The notes under the pieces were generated by a model, which was not told the DNA's origin, ran no database searches, and was given only the letters and a program-made list of their open reading frames with translations. A stretch of 43,151 nt of DNA from Bradyrhizobium sp. STM 3843. Its GTDB lineage: Bacteria > Pseudomonadota > Alphaproteobacteria > Rhizobiales > Xanthobacteraceae. Each line of letters begins with the position of its first letter. Positions within the stretch are counted from its first letter, which is position 1. Below, in pieces: positions 17,435-26,069 of the stretch. The position numbers and the translations under genes were made by a program. The stretch covers positions 1-43,151 of the forward strand of contig NZ_CAFK01000031.1 of the NCBI RefSeq assembly GCF_000239815.1, written 5' to 3'.

Positions 17435-17899
17435 TTACGCCGCGTCCGCGGCCATATACGCCTTGACGATCTTGTCGGGGTTCTGCACCGGCTCGCCGCG
17501 CTTGATCTTGTCGACGTTCTCCATGCCCTCGGTCACCTTGCCCCAGACCGTATATTGCTTGTCCAGGAAGCGGGCGTCGTCAAAGCAGATGAAGAACTGG
17601 CTGTCGCCGGAGTCGGGGCTCGCGGCGCGGGCCATCGAGGCGGTGCCGCGCACATGCGGCTCGGCGTTGAACTCGGCCTTCAGCTTCTTGCCGGAGCCGC
17701 CGGTCCCGGTGCCGTGCGGGCAGCCGGTCTGAGCCATGAAGCCGTCGATGACGCGATGGAAGACGATCCCGTCGTAGAAGCCATCCCGCACCAGCTCCTT
17801 GATCCGCGCCACATGATTTGGCGCCAGATCCGGGCGCATCTCGATGGTGACGGGGCCCTGGGTGGTCTCAAGGATCAAGGTATTTTCGGTGACAGCCAT
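17435..17899 (-). CDS. ppiB: Cytosolic peptidyl-prolyl cis-trans isomerase (cyclophilin)
   Basis: 154 residues, one cyclophilin domain. FHRVIDGFMAQTG carries the catalytic Arg; SQFFICFDD and YTVWGKVTEGMENVDKI complete the active-site wall. No signal peptide, so it acts in the cytosol on prolyl bonds during folding. ATG 17899 (MAVTENTLILETTQGPVTIEM) fits the family. A second, secreted cyclophilin gene follows the same orientation just upstream; the two proteins are clearly paralogous and the pair is a common arrangement in Rhizobiales. A 7-bp inverted repeat GACGCGT/ACGCGTC lies at 17925-17947 upstream of the start. Confidence 0.92.
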   Translation of the reverse strand: MAVTENTLILETTQGPVTIEMRPDLAPNHVARIKELVRDGFYDGIVFHRVIDGFMAQTGCPHGTGTGGSGKKLKAEFNAEPHVRGTASMARAASPDSGDSQFFICFDDARFLDKQYTVWGKVTEGMENVDKIKRGEPVQNPDKIVKAYMAADAA

Positions 17900-18059
17900 G
17901 CTTGTCTCTCAATGGTTTGAGTTCGACGCGTTGACGAAAAACGCGTCCGAACGAGGGAACTTAATGCCCGCGGGCGTGCAATCGCACCGGCCCCTCTTTC
18001 GATAAATGGCATTGTTGGCGGGCGTACCAAGAGCCGAGACGCTTGGCAAAGATTTCGTT

Positions 18060-18095
18060 AAACGCGCAGCGCCGGTTCGGTTCCAACCGGCGCTG
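18060..18095 (-). terminator. Terminator of the periplasmic cyclophilin gene
   Basis: A perfect 11-bp stem, CAGCGCCGGTT (18067-18077) with AACCGGCGCTG (18085-18095). Read on the minus strand it runs into CGCGTTTAACG; the U-tract is short. Confidence 0.6.
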
Positions 18096-18140
18096 GCGAA
18101 GACTGCGACATCGCCTCACCGGCGGTGCCGTCTGTCGCGA

Positions 18141-18704
18141 TCACTTCACGTCGGAAGCGACCTGGACTTTCACCATCTTGTCGGGATCGGTGACGCTGCC
18201 GGACGAGGAGCCGGGCGGCGCCTTCTTCAGCTTGTCGACCACGTCCATGCCCTGCACGACCTCGCCGACCACGGTGTACTGGCCGTTGAGGAAGGCGGCG
18301 TCGCCGAAGCAGATGAAGAACTGCGAATTGGCGGAATCGACGCTGTCTCCGCGCCGGGCCATGCCGACGGTGCCGCGCTTGAACGGCACGTTGGAGAATT
18401 CCTGCTTCAGGTTCGGATATTTGGAGCCGCCGGTCCCGTTGAAATTCTGGCCATCGCCGGTCTGGGCCATGAAGCCGTCCATGACGCGGTGGAACGGCAC
18501 GTTGTTGTAAAAGCCCTCCCGCGCGAGCTGCTTGAGGCGCTCGGCATGCTGCGGCGCCAGGTCGGTACGCAGCTTGATGACGATACGGCCCTTGGTGGTG
18601 TCGATGACAAGCGCATTCTGCTTGTCGAGACCGGCCGGCAGCGACTGCGCCAGGGCGGGCACCGCAAAGACCAGGGCGAAGACAAAGGCGATAGCTCGGA
18701 TCAT
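18141..18704 (-). CDS. Periplasmic peptidyl-prolyl cis-trans isomerase (cyclophilin)
   Basis: 187 residues: signal peptide 1-20 (IRAIAFVFALVFAVPALAQ) and one cyclophilin domain with FHRVMDGFMAQTG, NSQFFICFGD and YTVVGEVVQGMDVVDKL. It should speed prolyl isomerisation of periplasmic or outer-membrane proteins. ATG 18704 is chosen since it begins the signal peptide and has CCGGAG upstream; a longer reading from 18776 adds charged residues. It lies between coaD and ppiB, all on the minus strand, possibly one transcript from coaD, though a terminator follows it. Like its neighbour it is a single-domain cyclophilin, the form usual in alphaproteobacteria. Confidence 0.92.
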   Translation of the reverse strand: MIRAIAFVFALVFAVPALAQSLPAGLDKQNALVIDTTKGRIVIKLRTDLAPQHAERLKQLAREGFYNNVPFHRVMDGFMAQTGDGQNFNGTGGSKYPNLKQEFSNVPFKRGTVGMARRGDSVDSANSQFFICFGDAAFLNGQYTVVGEVVQGMDVVDKLKKAPPGSSSGSVTDPDKMVKVQVASDVK

Positions 18705-18772
18705 GAAAACTCCGGGGACATGCAGGGCGGAAAGTCGGTGGCGCCGCTCATCGCAGGCGCCCTCGCAGCGCA

Positions 18773-19267
18773 TCACTGAAACTTGGCTTTGAGGCTGGCT
18801 GCGACGGAGGGCGACACGAAAGACGATACATCGCCGCCCATGGCAGCGATTTGACGGACCAGTGTGGCGGCGATCGGGCGGGTCTCGAGCGAGGCCGGCA
18901 CGAACACGGTCTGGATACCAGGCACCATGGCGCTGTTCATGCCGGCGAGCTGCATCTCGTAATTCAGGTCGGTGCTGTCGCGCAGGCCGCGGATCATCAG
19001 GATCGCCCCGGCCTGTTGTGCAGCCGTCACCGTGAGATTGTCATAGGTCGTCGCCTCGAAGCCGCAGGACGCCTGCGCCGCCACTGGGGCGAACACCTCG
19101 CGGACCATGGCAAGCCGCTCCTCGGTCGAGAACAGCGGCTTCTTGCTGGAATGGACTCCGACGGCGACGATCAGCTGGTCGCAGAGGTGGACGGCCTGGC
19201 GAACGACGTCCAGATGGCCGTTGGTGACGGGATCGAACGATCCTGGATAAAGGGCGATACGCGGCAT
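18773..19267 (-). CDS. coaD: Phosphopantetheine adenylyltransferase
   Basis: 164 residues. It joins 4'-phosphopantetheine and ATP to make dephospho-CoA, the fourth step of CoA synthesis. The nucleotidyltransferase signature [14 protein letters not shown] is at 5-18, with His18 of the (H/T)xGH motif. [21 protein letters not shown] and [14 protein letters not shown] complete the family pattern. Start ATG 19267. The gene's 3' end stands 68 bp before the signal-peptide start of the secreted cyclophilin. Upstream, two palindromes (19293-19308 and 19310-19342) lie in the leader or promoter region and could bear on expression. Confidence 0.95.
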   Translation of the reverse strand: MPRIALYPGSFDPVTNGHLDVVRQAVHLCDQLIVAVGVHSSKKPLFSTEERLAMVREVFAPVAAQASCGFEATTYDNLTVTAAQQAGAILMIRGLRDSTDLNYEMQLAGMNSAMVPGIQTVFVPASLETRPIAATLVRQIAAMGGDVSSFVSPSVAASLKAKFQ

Positions 19268-19309
19268 AAGCCCCTCCTATACCCGCCGGAAACGGCCGGC
19301 AAGCCGGCC

Positions 19310-19342
19310 TTTGTTTCATCGGATGGCGGCCGATGAAACAAA
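19310..19342. repeat. 13-bp perfect inverted repeat upstream of coaD
   Basis: TTTGTTTCATCGG and CCGATGAAACAAA flank a 7-base spacer. A second stem, GGCCGG/CCGGCC at about 19294-19307, is next to it on the coaD side. The pair lies between divergent genes and could be an operator or an mRNA leader structure. Confidence 0.6.
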
Positions 19343-19451
19343 ACCTTGATGTAATGAAACCATTTCGCGGTTTTCGCGAAGGGATCTCGAAACCAGCGCC
19401 CAGTATGCAAGTCCCAACACGCTAGGCCAAAGGCCGAGACAGGGGACCGTC

Positions 19452-19703
19452 ATGCTCAAAGCGCTTTCTGCCATCGCGGTGGCCGCGTTCGTGGCCGCCG
19501 CGCTCACCATTGTGCCGGGTTTCGAGGTCGAAGCCAGCGTGCCGCAGCCTTTGGCCAAGGGTGACCGGCTCGACGTCCACCCGATCGGGCGCGATTGCTC
19601 CGAGCAGGCCTGGCCGAATTTCGAGGCCTCCTGCCTGCGCCGCGCCGGGACCAAGGCGGTGGTCCGCGACGCTCGGATCGTGGCTGTCCACAGGCCCCAG
19701 TGA
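19452..19703 (+). CDS. Small exported protein, unknown function
   Basis: 83 residues. An N-terminal hydrophobic segment (LSAIAVAAFVAAALTIVPG) serves as a signal peptide or anchor. The mature part holds KGDRLDVHPIGRDCSEQAWPN, two Cys (RDCSEQ, ASCLRR) that could form a disulfide, and a basic C-terminus. The pattern DCSEQAWPNFEASCL is familiar from small alphaproteobacterial exported proteins with no known role. The ribosome site is GGGGA, 6 bp before the ATG. It is divergent from coaD and convergent with gyrA. Confidence 0.75.
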   Translation: MLKALSAIAVAAFVAAALTIVPGFEVEASVPQPLAKGDRLDVHPIGRDCSEQAWPNFEASCLRRAGTKAVVRDARIVAVHRPQ

Positions 19704-19718
19704 CGGCTTGCGACTAGC

Positions 19719-19781
19719 GAGTAGCGAATAGATTGGCCATATGTCCCTATTCGCTAATGCCTATTCCCTCATTCGCTACTC
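19719..19781. repeat. Inverted TAGCGAATAG repeats between convergent genes
   Basis: GAGTAGCGAAT (19719-19729) pairs with ATTCGCTACTC (19771-19781); TAGCGAATAG (19722-19731) pairs with CTATTCGCTA (19747-19756). The alternatives are mutually exclusive hairpins between the small exported-protein gene and the gyrA 3' end. A role as bidirectional terminator is possible. Confidence 0.55.
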
Positions 19782-22541
19782 ACTACCTGCCTGATCGCCA
19801 CCCTGGTCGCCCTGGCTGCTGCCATTCCCGCCATTCTCGGTGTCTTCCCCGATATGCTCGACCGAGACGACCTTCTCGTCGTCGGCGGTATTGAACACGA
19901 TCACGCCCTGGGTCGAGCGGCCGGCAATGCGGATGTCCTCGACCGGACAGCGGATCAGTTGGCCCTTGTCGGTGACCAGCATGATCTGGTCGGCGTCCTC
20001 GACCGGGAATGAGGCCACCAGCTTGCCGTTGCGCTCGTTGACGGACATCGCCACGATGCCCTTACCCCCGCGGCCGGTGGTGCGGTACTCGAACGACGAG
20101 GTCCGCTTGCCATAACCGTTCTCGCTGATGGTCAGCACGAACTGCTCGGCCGCCGACATCTCGACATAACGCTGCTCGCCGAGCTCCACGGTCGAGCCCG
20201 CCGCGGCATCCTCGGTCTCTGTGCCGGCCTCCTCCTCGGCCCCGCCGCGGCGCACGGCGCTGGCACGGCGCAGATAGGCGGCGCGCTCTTCGGAATCGAC
20301 CTCCATGTGGCGCAAGATGGACAGCGAGATGATCTTGTCGCCTGACGGCAGCGCAATGCCGCGCACGCCCATCGAAGTACGCCCGGTGAAGACGCGGACC
20401 TCGTTGACCGCAAAGCGGATGCATTGCCCGCCGGCCGCGGTCAGCAGCACGTCATCGCGCTCGGTGCAGATCTGCACGTCGACGATCTCTTCGCCCTCGT
20501 CGAGCTTCATCGCGATCATGCCGGAGCGGCGGACCTCGACGAAGTCGGACAGCTTGTTGCGGCGGACGTTGCCGCCTGTGGTGGCGAACATCACGTCGAG
20601 ATTGGCCCAGGAGGATTCGTCCTCCGGCAGCGGCATGATCGTGGTGATGCGCTCGCCCTGCTCCAGCGGCAGGATGTTGATCAGCGCCTTGCCGCGTCCG
20701 TTGGGGGCCGCGACCGGCAGCCGCCAGACCTTCTCTTTGTAGACCTGGCCGCGCGACGAGAAGAACAGGACCGGCGTGTGGGTCGAAGCCACGAACAGCC
20801 GGCTGACGAAATCCTCCTCGCGGGTCTGCATGCCGGCGCGGCCCTTGCCGCCGCGGCGCTGGGCGCGATAGGCCGACAGCGGCACGCGCTTGGCGTAGCC
20901 GGCATGCGACACCGTCACCACCATGTCCTCGCGCTGGATCAGGTCCTCGTCTTCGACCTCGCCTTCCTGCTCGATGATGGTGGTCTTGCGCGGGGTGCCG
21001 AACTCCGCCTTTACGGCAGCGAGCTCGGTCTTGATGATGTCCTGGACGCGCGCGCGTGAACGCAGGATGTCGAGATAGTCGTTGATCTCGATCTTGAGCT
21101 TGTCGAGTTCGTCGGAGATCTCCTCGCGGCCGAGCGCGGTGAGCCGCTGCAGCCGCAGGTCCAGGATCGCCTTGGCCTGCTCCAGCGACAGCCGGATGGT
21201 CCCGTCCTCGTTGAGCCGATGCCTGGGATCGTCGATCAAAGTGATCATGGCCTCGACATCGCGGGCCGGCCAGTCGCGCGACATCAGCGCGTCGCGCGCG
21301 GTCGCCGGATCAGGCGAGGTCCTGATCACGCGGATGACCTCGTCGATATTGGCTACCGCAACAGCCAGGCCGACCAGGATATGGGCGCGGTCGCGTGCCT
21401 TGCCGAGCAGATATTTGGTCCGCCGCGTCACCACCGTTTCGCGGAAGGCGATGAACACCGTCAGGAGATCCTTCAGGTTCATCGTCTGCGGCCGGCCGCC
21501 GTCGAGCGCCAGCATGTTGGCGGCGAAGCTCGTCTGCAGCGGCGTGAACTTGTAGAGCTGGTTCAGCACCACGTCCGGAACCGCGTCGCGCTTGAGCTCG
21601 ACCACGACGCGATAGCCTTCGCGGTCGGACTCGTCGCGGAGATCGGCGACGCCCTCGATCCTCTTCTCGCGCACCAGTTCGGCGATGCGCTCGACCATCG
21701 TCGCCTTGTTGACCTGATAGGGGATCTCCGAGATGATGATCGCCTCGCGGTCCTTGCGGATCGTGTCGATCGTCACCCTGCCCCGCATCACGATCGAGCC
21801 GCGGCCGAGATGATAGGCGGAACGGATGCCGGCGCGGCCAAGGATGATGCCGCCGGTCGGGAAATCCGGTCCTGGAATGATGTTAGTCAGTTCGTCGATA
21901 GACAACGCGGGATTGTCGATCAGCGCGACACAGGCGTCGATCACCTCGCCGAGATTGTGCGGCGGGATATTGGTCGCCATGCCGACCGCGATGCCGCCGG
22001 CGCCGTTGACTAGCAGGTTCGGAAACTTGGCCGGAAGGACCGACGGCTCCTTGTCGGAGTTGTCGTAGTTCGCCACGAAATCGACGGTGTTTTTGTCGAT
22101 GTCGTCGAGCAGCGGGATCGCCGCCTTGGCGAGCCGCGCCTCGGTATATCGGTAGGCTGCGGGCGGATCGCCGTCGACCGAGCCGAAATTGCCCTGGCCG
22201 TCGATCAGCGGCACCCGCATGGAGAAGTCCTGCGCCATGCGGACCATGGCGTCGTAGATCGACTGGTCGCCATGCGGGTGATATTTACCGATGACGTCGC
22301 CGACCACGCGGGCGGACTTCACGTATTTCTTGTCCGGCGTATGCCCCTGCTCGTACATCGAGTACAGGATGCGCCGGTGCACCGGCTTCAGGCCGTCGCG
22401 CGCATCGGGCAGCGCCCGCGCCACGATCACGCTCATCGCGTAATCGAGGTAGGAGCGTTTCATCTCGTCGAGGATGGAGACGGGGCGAATATCGGAAGGG
22501 CCGCCCGGCTCGCCGGGCTTCTCATCTTCAGTGTCGGACAA
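19776..22541 (-). CDS. gyrA: DNA gyrase subunit A
   Basis: 921 residues. It forms the breakage-rejoining subunit of gyrase, which adds negative supercoils with GyrB. The N-terminal domain starts at [19 protein letters not shown]; the active-site Tyr is Tyr132 in YRYTEARL. The quinolone region reads [12 protein letters not shown]: position 83 of E. coli (Ser) is Gln93 here, and Asp97 is kept. The C-terminal beta-pinwheel includes the GyrA box QRRGGKGR. Residues about 775-795 form an acidic Glu/Ala-rich insert, and the protein ends in a Gly/Asp/Gln-rich acidic tail. The start codon is TTG at 22541: an in-frame TGA lies about 10 bases upstream, and no ATG or GTG gives the family N-terminus. Confidence 0.96.
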   Translation of the reverse strand: MSDTEDEKPGEPGGPSDIRPVSILDEMKRSYLDYAMSVIVARALPDARDGLKPVHRRILYSMYEQGHTPDKKYVKSARVVGDVIGKYHPHGDQSIYDAMVRMAQDFSMRVPLIDGQGNFGSVDGDPPAAYRYTEARLAKAAIPLLDDIDKNTVDFVANYDNSDKEPSVLPAKFPNLLVNGAGGIAVGMATNIPPHNLGEVIDACVALIDNPALSIDELTNIIPGPDFPTGGIILGRAGIRSAYHLGRGSIVMRGRVTIDTIRKDREAIIISEIPYQVNKATMVERIAELVREKRIEGVADLRDESDREGYRVVVELKRDAVPDVVLNQLYKFTPLQTSFAANMLALDGGRPQTMNLKDLLTVFIAFRETVVTRRTKYLLGKARDRAHILVGLAVAVANIDEVIRVIRTSPDPATARDALMSRDWPARDVEAMITLIDDPRHRLNEDGTIRLSLEQAKAILDLRLQRLTALGREEISDELDKLKIEINDYLDILRSRARVQDIIKTELAAVKAEFGTPRKTTIIEQEGEVEDEDLIQREDMVVTVSHAGYAKRVPLSAYRAQRRGGKGRAGMQTREEDFVSRLFVASTHTPVLFFSSRGQVYKEKVWRLPVAAPNGRGKALINILPLEQGERITTIMPLPEDESSWANLDVMFATTGGNVRRNKLSDFVEVRRSGMIAMKLDEGEEIVDVQICTERDDVLLTAAGGQCIRFAVNEVRVFTGRTSMGVRGIALPSGDKIISLSILRHMEVDSEERAAYLRRASAVRRGGAEEEAGTETEDAAAGSTVELGEQRYVEMSAAEQFVLTISENGYGKRTSSFEYRTTGRGGKGIVAMSVNERNGKLVASFPVEDADQIMLVTDKGQLIRCPVEDIRIAGRSTQGVIVFNTADDEKVVSVEHIGEDTENGGNGSSQGDQGGDQAGSE

Positions 22542-22763
22542 TGGGGGATCCGGTCAGTTTTGCACGCGGAAATCGCTGCGACTCATATAGCGCATCAGGT
22601 CGCCGCAAACCACCCCCGAGCGGTTAATCGAAGCGCTTTTTCTCTTCGATTTTCCAGCGACTTAGGCCCCCTCGCCCGACCCCGAATGCGTTAACCTGCG
22701 GCAGATATCCCCGGGAGCCGTTCTGTCCTGCGCGCAACGTGCGACATGACGCAGGATTGCCGC

Positions 22764-22795
22764 ATAAAAGAAGCCCCGCACATCCGCGGGGCTTC
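22764..22795 (-). terminator. Terminator of the NAD-epimerase gene
   Basis: On the minus strand a 10-bp stem GAAGCCCCGC/GCGGGGCTTC with loop GGATGT is followed by TTTT. It is 50 bp after the epimerase stop. The rest of 22542-22844 holds the gyrA upstream region, with no gene seen. Confidence 0.85.
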
Positions 22796-22844
22796 CCAAG
22801 CACATGCTGGCCACGACCGGTCAACGGTTCAGCGAGGGATGATC

Positions 22845-23729
22845 TCAGTAGCGCATCTGCTCGAGGTCTGCGATCAGCCCTGGGCCGGTCGGGCGCCAGC
22901 CAAGCCGTTCTTGCGTCTTCGCGCCCGAGGCCCACAGATCCATCGCGACGAACATCGCCATCCAACCGAAGTGGTCCTGTGCTTCTGCCGGCGACAGCGA
23001 CTTCACCGGCAGGTCGAGCCCCTTGCCGAGGAGCTCGGCAATCCGACGCGCCGGAATCCCCTCCTCAGCCACCGCGTGGTAGCGCGCACCGGCTTGGCGC
23101 TTTTCCAATGCGAGCCGGTAGACACGGGCGACGTCGGTGACGTGGGCCGCAGGAAAGCGATTGCTGCCGTCACCGACATAGGCCGACACGCCCTTGGCGC
23201 GGGCGATCTCCACCAGCGGGGTGATCAGCCCCTGCTTGACCGTATCGTGCACCTGAGGAAGGCGTACCACCGAGACGTTGACGCCCTTTTCGAGCAGCGC
23301 ATTGCCGGCGATTTCAGACGCCGAACGCGGGTTCGGGTGGCTGGTGTCGAAAATATCCTCGTCCGCGGGCTTGCCCGGCCCGGCGCTGCCCATGCCGGTG
23401 CCGGAGGTGATGAGCAGCGGCCGGTCGGAGCCTTTCAGCACGGAGCCCAAAGCGTCGATCGCGCGTCGGTCCTTCTCGCAATTGGCGACGAAGTTCGAGA
23501 AGTCATGATCGAAGGCAACGTGGATCACGCCATCGGCGTTGGCGGCGCCGCTGCGCAGGCTGTCGAGATCCTCGAGCGTCCCGTGATGCACCTCGGCACC
23601 GGCGGCTGCCAGACGCGTCGCGCCCTCGTCCGAGCGGGTCATCCCGATGACGTGATGACCAGCCTGAAGCAGTTCCGGCACGATCCGCGAGCCGATGAAG
23701 CCGGTCGCACCAGTGAGAAAAACACGCAT
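22845..23729 (-). CDS. NAD(P)-dependent epimerase/dehydratase family protein (extended SDR)
   Basis: 294 residues. The Rossmann loop MRVFLTGATGFIGSRIV (GxxGxxG) is at the N-terminus. The acid dinucleotide-recognition region and HVAFDHDFSNF follow, with SGTGMGS and VVRLPQVHDTVKQGLI in the catalytic half. The canonical YxxxK is not evident: the segment after SGTGMG reads SHPNPRSASE. This is typical of atypical SDRs often named NAD-dependent epimerase or SDR-family oxidoreductase. The substrate is unknown. ATG 23729 has GGAG 7 bases upstream and is preferred to 23741. The gene is divergent from an XRE-type regulator 111 bp away, a frequent pairing in which the regulator controls the SDR gene. 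Confidence 0.85.
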   Translation of the reverse strand: MRVFLTGATGFIGSRIVPELLQAGHHVIGMTRSDEGATRLAAAGAEVHHGTLEDLDSLRSGAANADGVIHVAFDHDFSNFVANCEKDRRAIDALGSVLKGSDRPLLITSGTGMGSAGPGKPADEDIFDTSHPNPRSASEIAGNALLEKGVNVSVVRLPQVHDTVKQGLITPLVEIARAKGVSAYVGDGSNRFPAAHVTDVARVYRLALEKRQAGARYHAVAEEGIPARRIAELLGKGLDLPVKSLSPAEAQDHFGWMAMFVAMDLWASGAKTQERLGWRPTGPGLIADLEQMRY

Positions 23730-23808
23730 GAGAGTCTCCAATCGATGTCGGCGATGGTGTTCGCCGACGCATGATTGGGCTAGGTCTTCATCCTGTTAAA
23801 GACGTGAG

Positions 23809-23830
23809 ATTATCCCGGTATAATGGGTAA
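23809..23830. promoter_or_regulatory. Likely promoter/operator between epimerase and regulator genes
   Basis: TATAAT (23819-23824) is a perfect -10 box reading toward the regulator. It sits in inverted repeats: ATTAT/ATAAT (23809-23824) and TTATCCC with GGGTAA (23810-23830). The overlap suggests autoregulation. No good -35 is visible. Confidence 0.45.
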
Positions 23831-23840
23831 CAGGCACGGC

Positions 23841-24692
23841 ATGAGCGACATCACCGACAATCTCCTCGGCAACTATCTCAGAGATCGCCGCATGCGGCTC
23901 GATCCGGCCGCGTTCGGTTTTTCCGGTCGGCGACGAACGCCGGGCCTTCGCCGCGAGGAGGTGGCGCAGCGCGCCAACATCAGCGCCACCTGGTACACGT
24001 GGCTGGAGCAAGGTCGCGGCGGGGCGCCCTCGCCTGAAGTGCTGGACCGGATCGCAAGCAGCCTGATGCTGACTGAGCCGGAGCGCGAGCATCTGTTCAT
24101 CCTGGGTCTCGGCCGGCCACCCGAGGTCCGCTACAAGCCCTTCGAAGGCGTCACGCCACGGCTGCAACGTCTGCTCGACAGCCTCGAGATCAGCCCGGCG
24201 CTGATCAAGACCGCGACCTGGGATGTCGTCGCCTGGAACAGGGCTGCTTCTGTGGTGCTGACCGATTTCGGCAAACTGCCGCCGGCCGAGCGCAACATTC
24301 TTCGTCGCATGTTTTTCGACCCGCATGTCCGGAATGCGCAACATGATTGGGAAGGGCTAGCACGTTTCGTGGTCGGCGCGTTCCGGGCGGACGTGGCCCG
24401 CGCTGGCGCCACTTCCGAAGTCACGCAACTGGTCGACGAACTGTGCCGCACCAGCGCCGAGTTCAAGGCGCTGTGGCGTGAGAATGACGTTCTCGGGCAT
24501 GGGGAGGGGGTCAAGCGCTTCAACCATCCCACGCTCGGCCCCATGGAGCTGGAACATTCCTCCTTCGCTGTCGACGGACGGCCCGATCTCAGCATGATCG
24601 TCTACAATCCGGTCGACAGCGCCCTGGCCGATCGCATTCGCGCGATCGTCAAGTCGCAGCGACCCTCGAGCCGCAGGCAAGCTGCCGAGTAG
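23841..24692 (+). CDS. XRE-family regulator with MmyB-like ligand-binding domain
   Basis: 283 residues. The N-terminal helix-turn-helix bears the subfamily signature RRTPGLRREEVAQRANIS followed by WYTWLEQGR. The C-terminal domain (about 100-275), with PALIKTATWDVVAWNRAA, fits the MmyB-like PAS-type ligand-binding fold; NHPTLGPMELEHSSFAVDGRP is its usual end. Such regulators bind small, often fatty or redox-active ligands and control a neighbouring oxidoreductase. An ATG at 23823 overlaps the TATAAT box, so the ATG at 23841 is preferred. It is divergent from the epimerase gene. Confidence 0.88.
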   Translation: MSDITDNLLGNYLRDRRMRLDPAAFGFSGRRRTPGLRREEVAQRANISATWYTWLEQGRGGAPSPEVLDRIASSLMLTEPEREHLFILGLGRPPEVRYKPFEGVTPRLQRLLDSLEISPALIKTATWDVVAWNRAASVVLTDFGKLPPAERNILRRMFFDPHVRNAQHDWEGLARFVVGAFRADVARAGATSEVTQLVDELCRTSAEFKALWRENDVLGHGEGVKRFNHPTLGPMELEHSSFAVDGRPDLSMIVYNPVDSALADRIRAIVKSQRPSSRRQAAE

Positions 24693-24701
24693 GACGTGGA
24701 C

Positions 24702-24853
24702 TCATTGGCGCTGGTTAAAGCGAGTGGATGAAGGCGAGCTGGTTGGCGCAAGACCTAGAAGAATAAGGCGGTCATTCACCCGCGGCACGCCGTACCGCTT
24801 GTTCGGTAACATCAGCTTGATGGCAGCCTCCCGTAGCTGAGTTCGTAGCGCAT
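24702..24853 (-). pseudogene. IS5-family transposase remnant (5' end, frameshifted)
   Basis: On the minus strand an ATG at 24853 begins MRYELS, then the reading shifts frame to REAAIKLMLPNKRYGVPRVND and LIL. This is the N-terminal pattern of IS5-group transposases (MRYELxDxEWxxIxPMLPNKPRGVPRVND). The rest of the gene is missing, and homology is lost near 24755. Upstream, GGTCCCCAGTTTGGGAGCTG (24861-24880) may be the old element end. Confidence 0.7.
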
Positions 24854-25099
24854 GATTCTGGTCCCCAGTTTGGGAGCTGAATCACGAATTGGCGGGAGGC
24901 TCAACGTGAGGCCGCCAAGGAGGCGTTTAGACGATATGCGCCCGAAAGCAGACGTATGATGTCCACACCAAGTTTCGTCGAGTTTGACTCTGAGCAGTCA
25001 TCGCGGTGTCAGATTTGCTGTGATGCAAAACAACGATGCCGTTCCACAAAGGTAAGGCCTCGACGCCATTCTGGGCGACGCATTCGAAGTTAGTTCCTA

Positions 25100-25139
25100 T
25101 TGATCCAGATCAACGGTGAGACGCAAGGCGCCGTATCAC
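25100..25139 (+). promoter_or_regulatory. FixK/FNR-type box with class II promoter spacing
   Basis: TTGATCCAGATCAA (25100-25113) is a perfect match to the TTGAT-N4-ATCAA anaerobox. TATCAC (25134-25139) is a plausible -10 box. The start of transcription implied by it (about 25147) puts the box centre near -40.5, the position used by FixK2/FNR activators. No good -35 is needed in this class. Confidence 0.75.
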
Positions 25140-25178
25140 CGTTATGTTTGGATCGTCGCCCTACAGGGAGAGAACAAC

Positions 25179-25475
25179 ATGACAAGAAATGCCAAGCTTC
25201 TTGGATTGATCGTGTCTGCTGCGTTCTTGACGGCAGCTCCGTTGTCGCCCCATTTCTCGCCCGCGAAAGTGCTATCCGTATCCCTTGACCGTGCTGAGGC
25301 CAGAGTTGGCCGACCACTCACACCGATGAGCGTAGCAGGCGTTCATCGCAGGGTGCATCGGCGAGCTTACTATGGTGCTGCAGCAGCGGGAGCTGCGGCA
25401 GCAGGAGCCGCAGCTTACGGAACGTATGGCTACCGGAGGGCCTGCGGATACTATCCACATCCGCCCTGCTATTGA
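25179..25475 (+). CDS. Small secreted Ala/Tyr-rich protein behind a FixK-type promoter
   Basis: 98 residues. The signal peptide (about 1-22) is KLLGLIVSAAFLTAAPL. The mature part has a basic HRRVHRR motif, an Ala/Gly tract (YYGAAAAGAAAAGAAAYG) and an aromatic tail with two Cys, RRACGYYPHPPCY. The VHRR-AYYG-CGYYP-PPC layout is common in small exported proteins of Bradyrhizobium with unknown function. ATG 25179 is preceded by GGGAGAG at ideal spacing; an earlier in-frame ATG at 25116 would lie upstream of the predicted transcript start. The box at 25100 implies induction when oxygen is low. Function is not known. Confidence 0.75.
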   Translation: MTRNAKLLGLIVSAAFLTAAPLSPHFSPAKVLSVSLDRAEARVGRPLTPMSVAGVHRRVHRRAYYGAAAAGAAAAGAAAYGTYGYRRACGYYPHPPCY

Positions 25476-26069
25476 GGCTCGTCGCTGCCTTGACTATGGC
25501 ATAGACGCACTCGACGAGTGTGCAAAGCTGCGGCTGCGTTCATCAGCGACGTGAGACCCATCTCGGATCATCCGGTCTGCGGCGGACGTGTCCGCTATCA
25601 GGGATCAACGGAAGTAAGCTGCTCGTGAGCTCGAAGGCCGCGTCTGGACCCAAAGCGGACTTGGCGGACCGTTGAGCGTCATCCATGCCGTTCCAGAGTT
25701 GGGCATGGCAGCGCCGCCCTGAAACAGGCCAGCTTCGTGCAACCGCAGCACGCGAAGGGTCCGGAGCCGAAGTCGAAACGTGAGGCTTCAAGATACGAGA
25801 TCGGTCATCGAAACTCTGTCGAATACCGCGAGACGCCGCGGCATTTCAAATATGCACGATCGCCTGTCTCAGGTGGGCCCCATCTTAGACATGATCATTG
25901 ACATCCATTTTGCACCACCCTCAAGATGATCTGGGCATGAGCTGATCCGTACTGGGATTCCTACTCATCGCGCGCGGCTATCGGCTCGCCGCTAGAGCAA
26001 AATCCTCCGATCGACAGTAACCGTTTTTCAGCGATGGTCGCGCTGCGGCTCAAAACGGAAATGACATCG
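25476..26069 (+). other. Gene-free stretch, low coding signal
   Basis: About 590 bp with no supported gene. A minus-strand frame at 25543-25791 has odd composition and no ribosome site. The base composition is less GC-rich than the flanks, consistent with decayed or imported DNA. Confidence 0.5.

Noticed and set aside
25543..25791. Minus-strand frame of 82 codons
   Set aside because: No ribosome site, atypical composition and no recognisable motif; it is probably chance in low-coding DNA.
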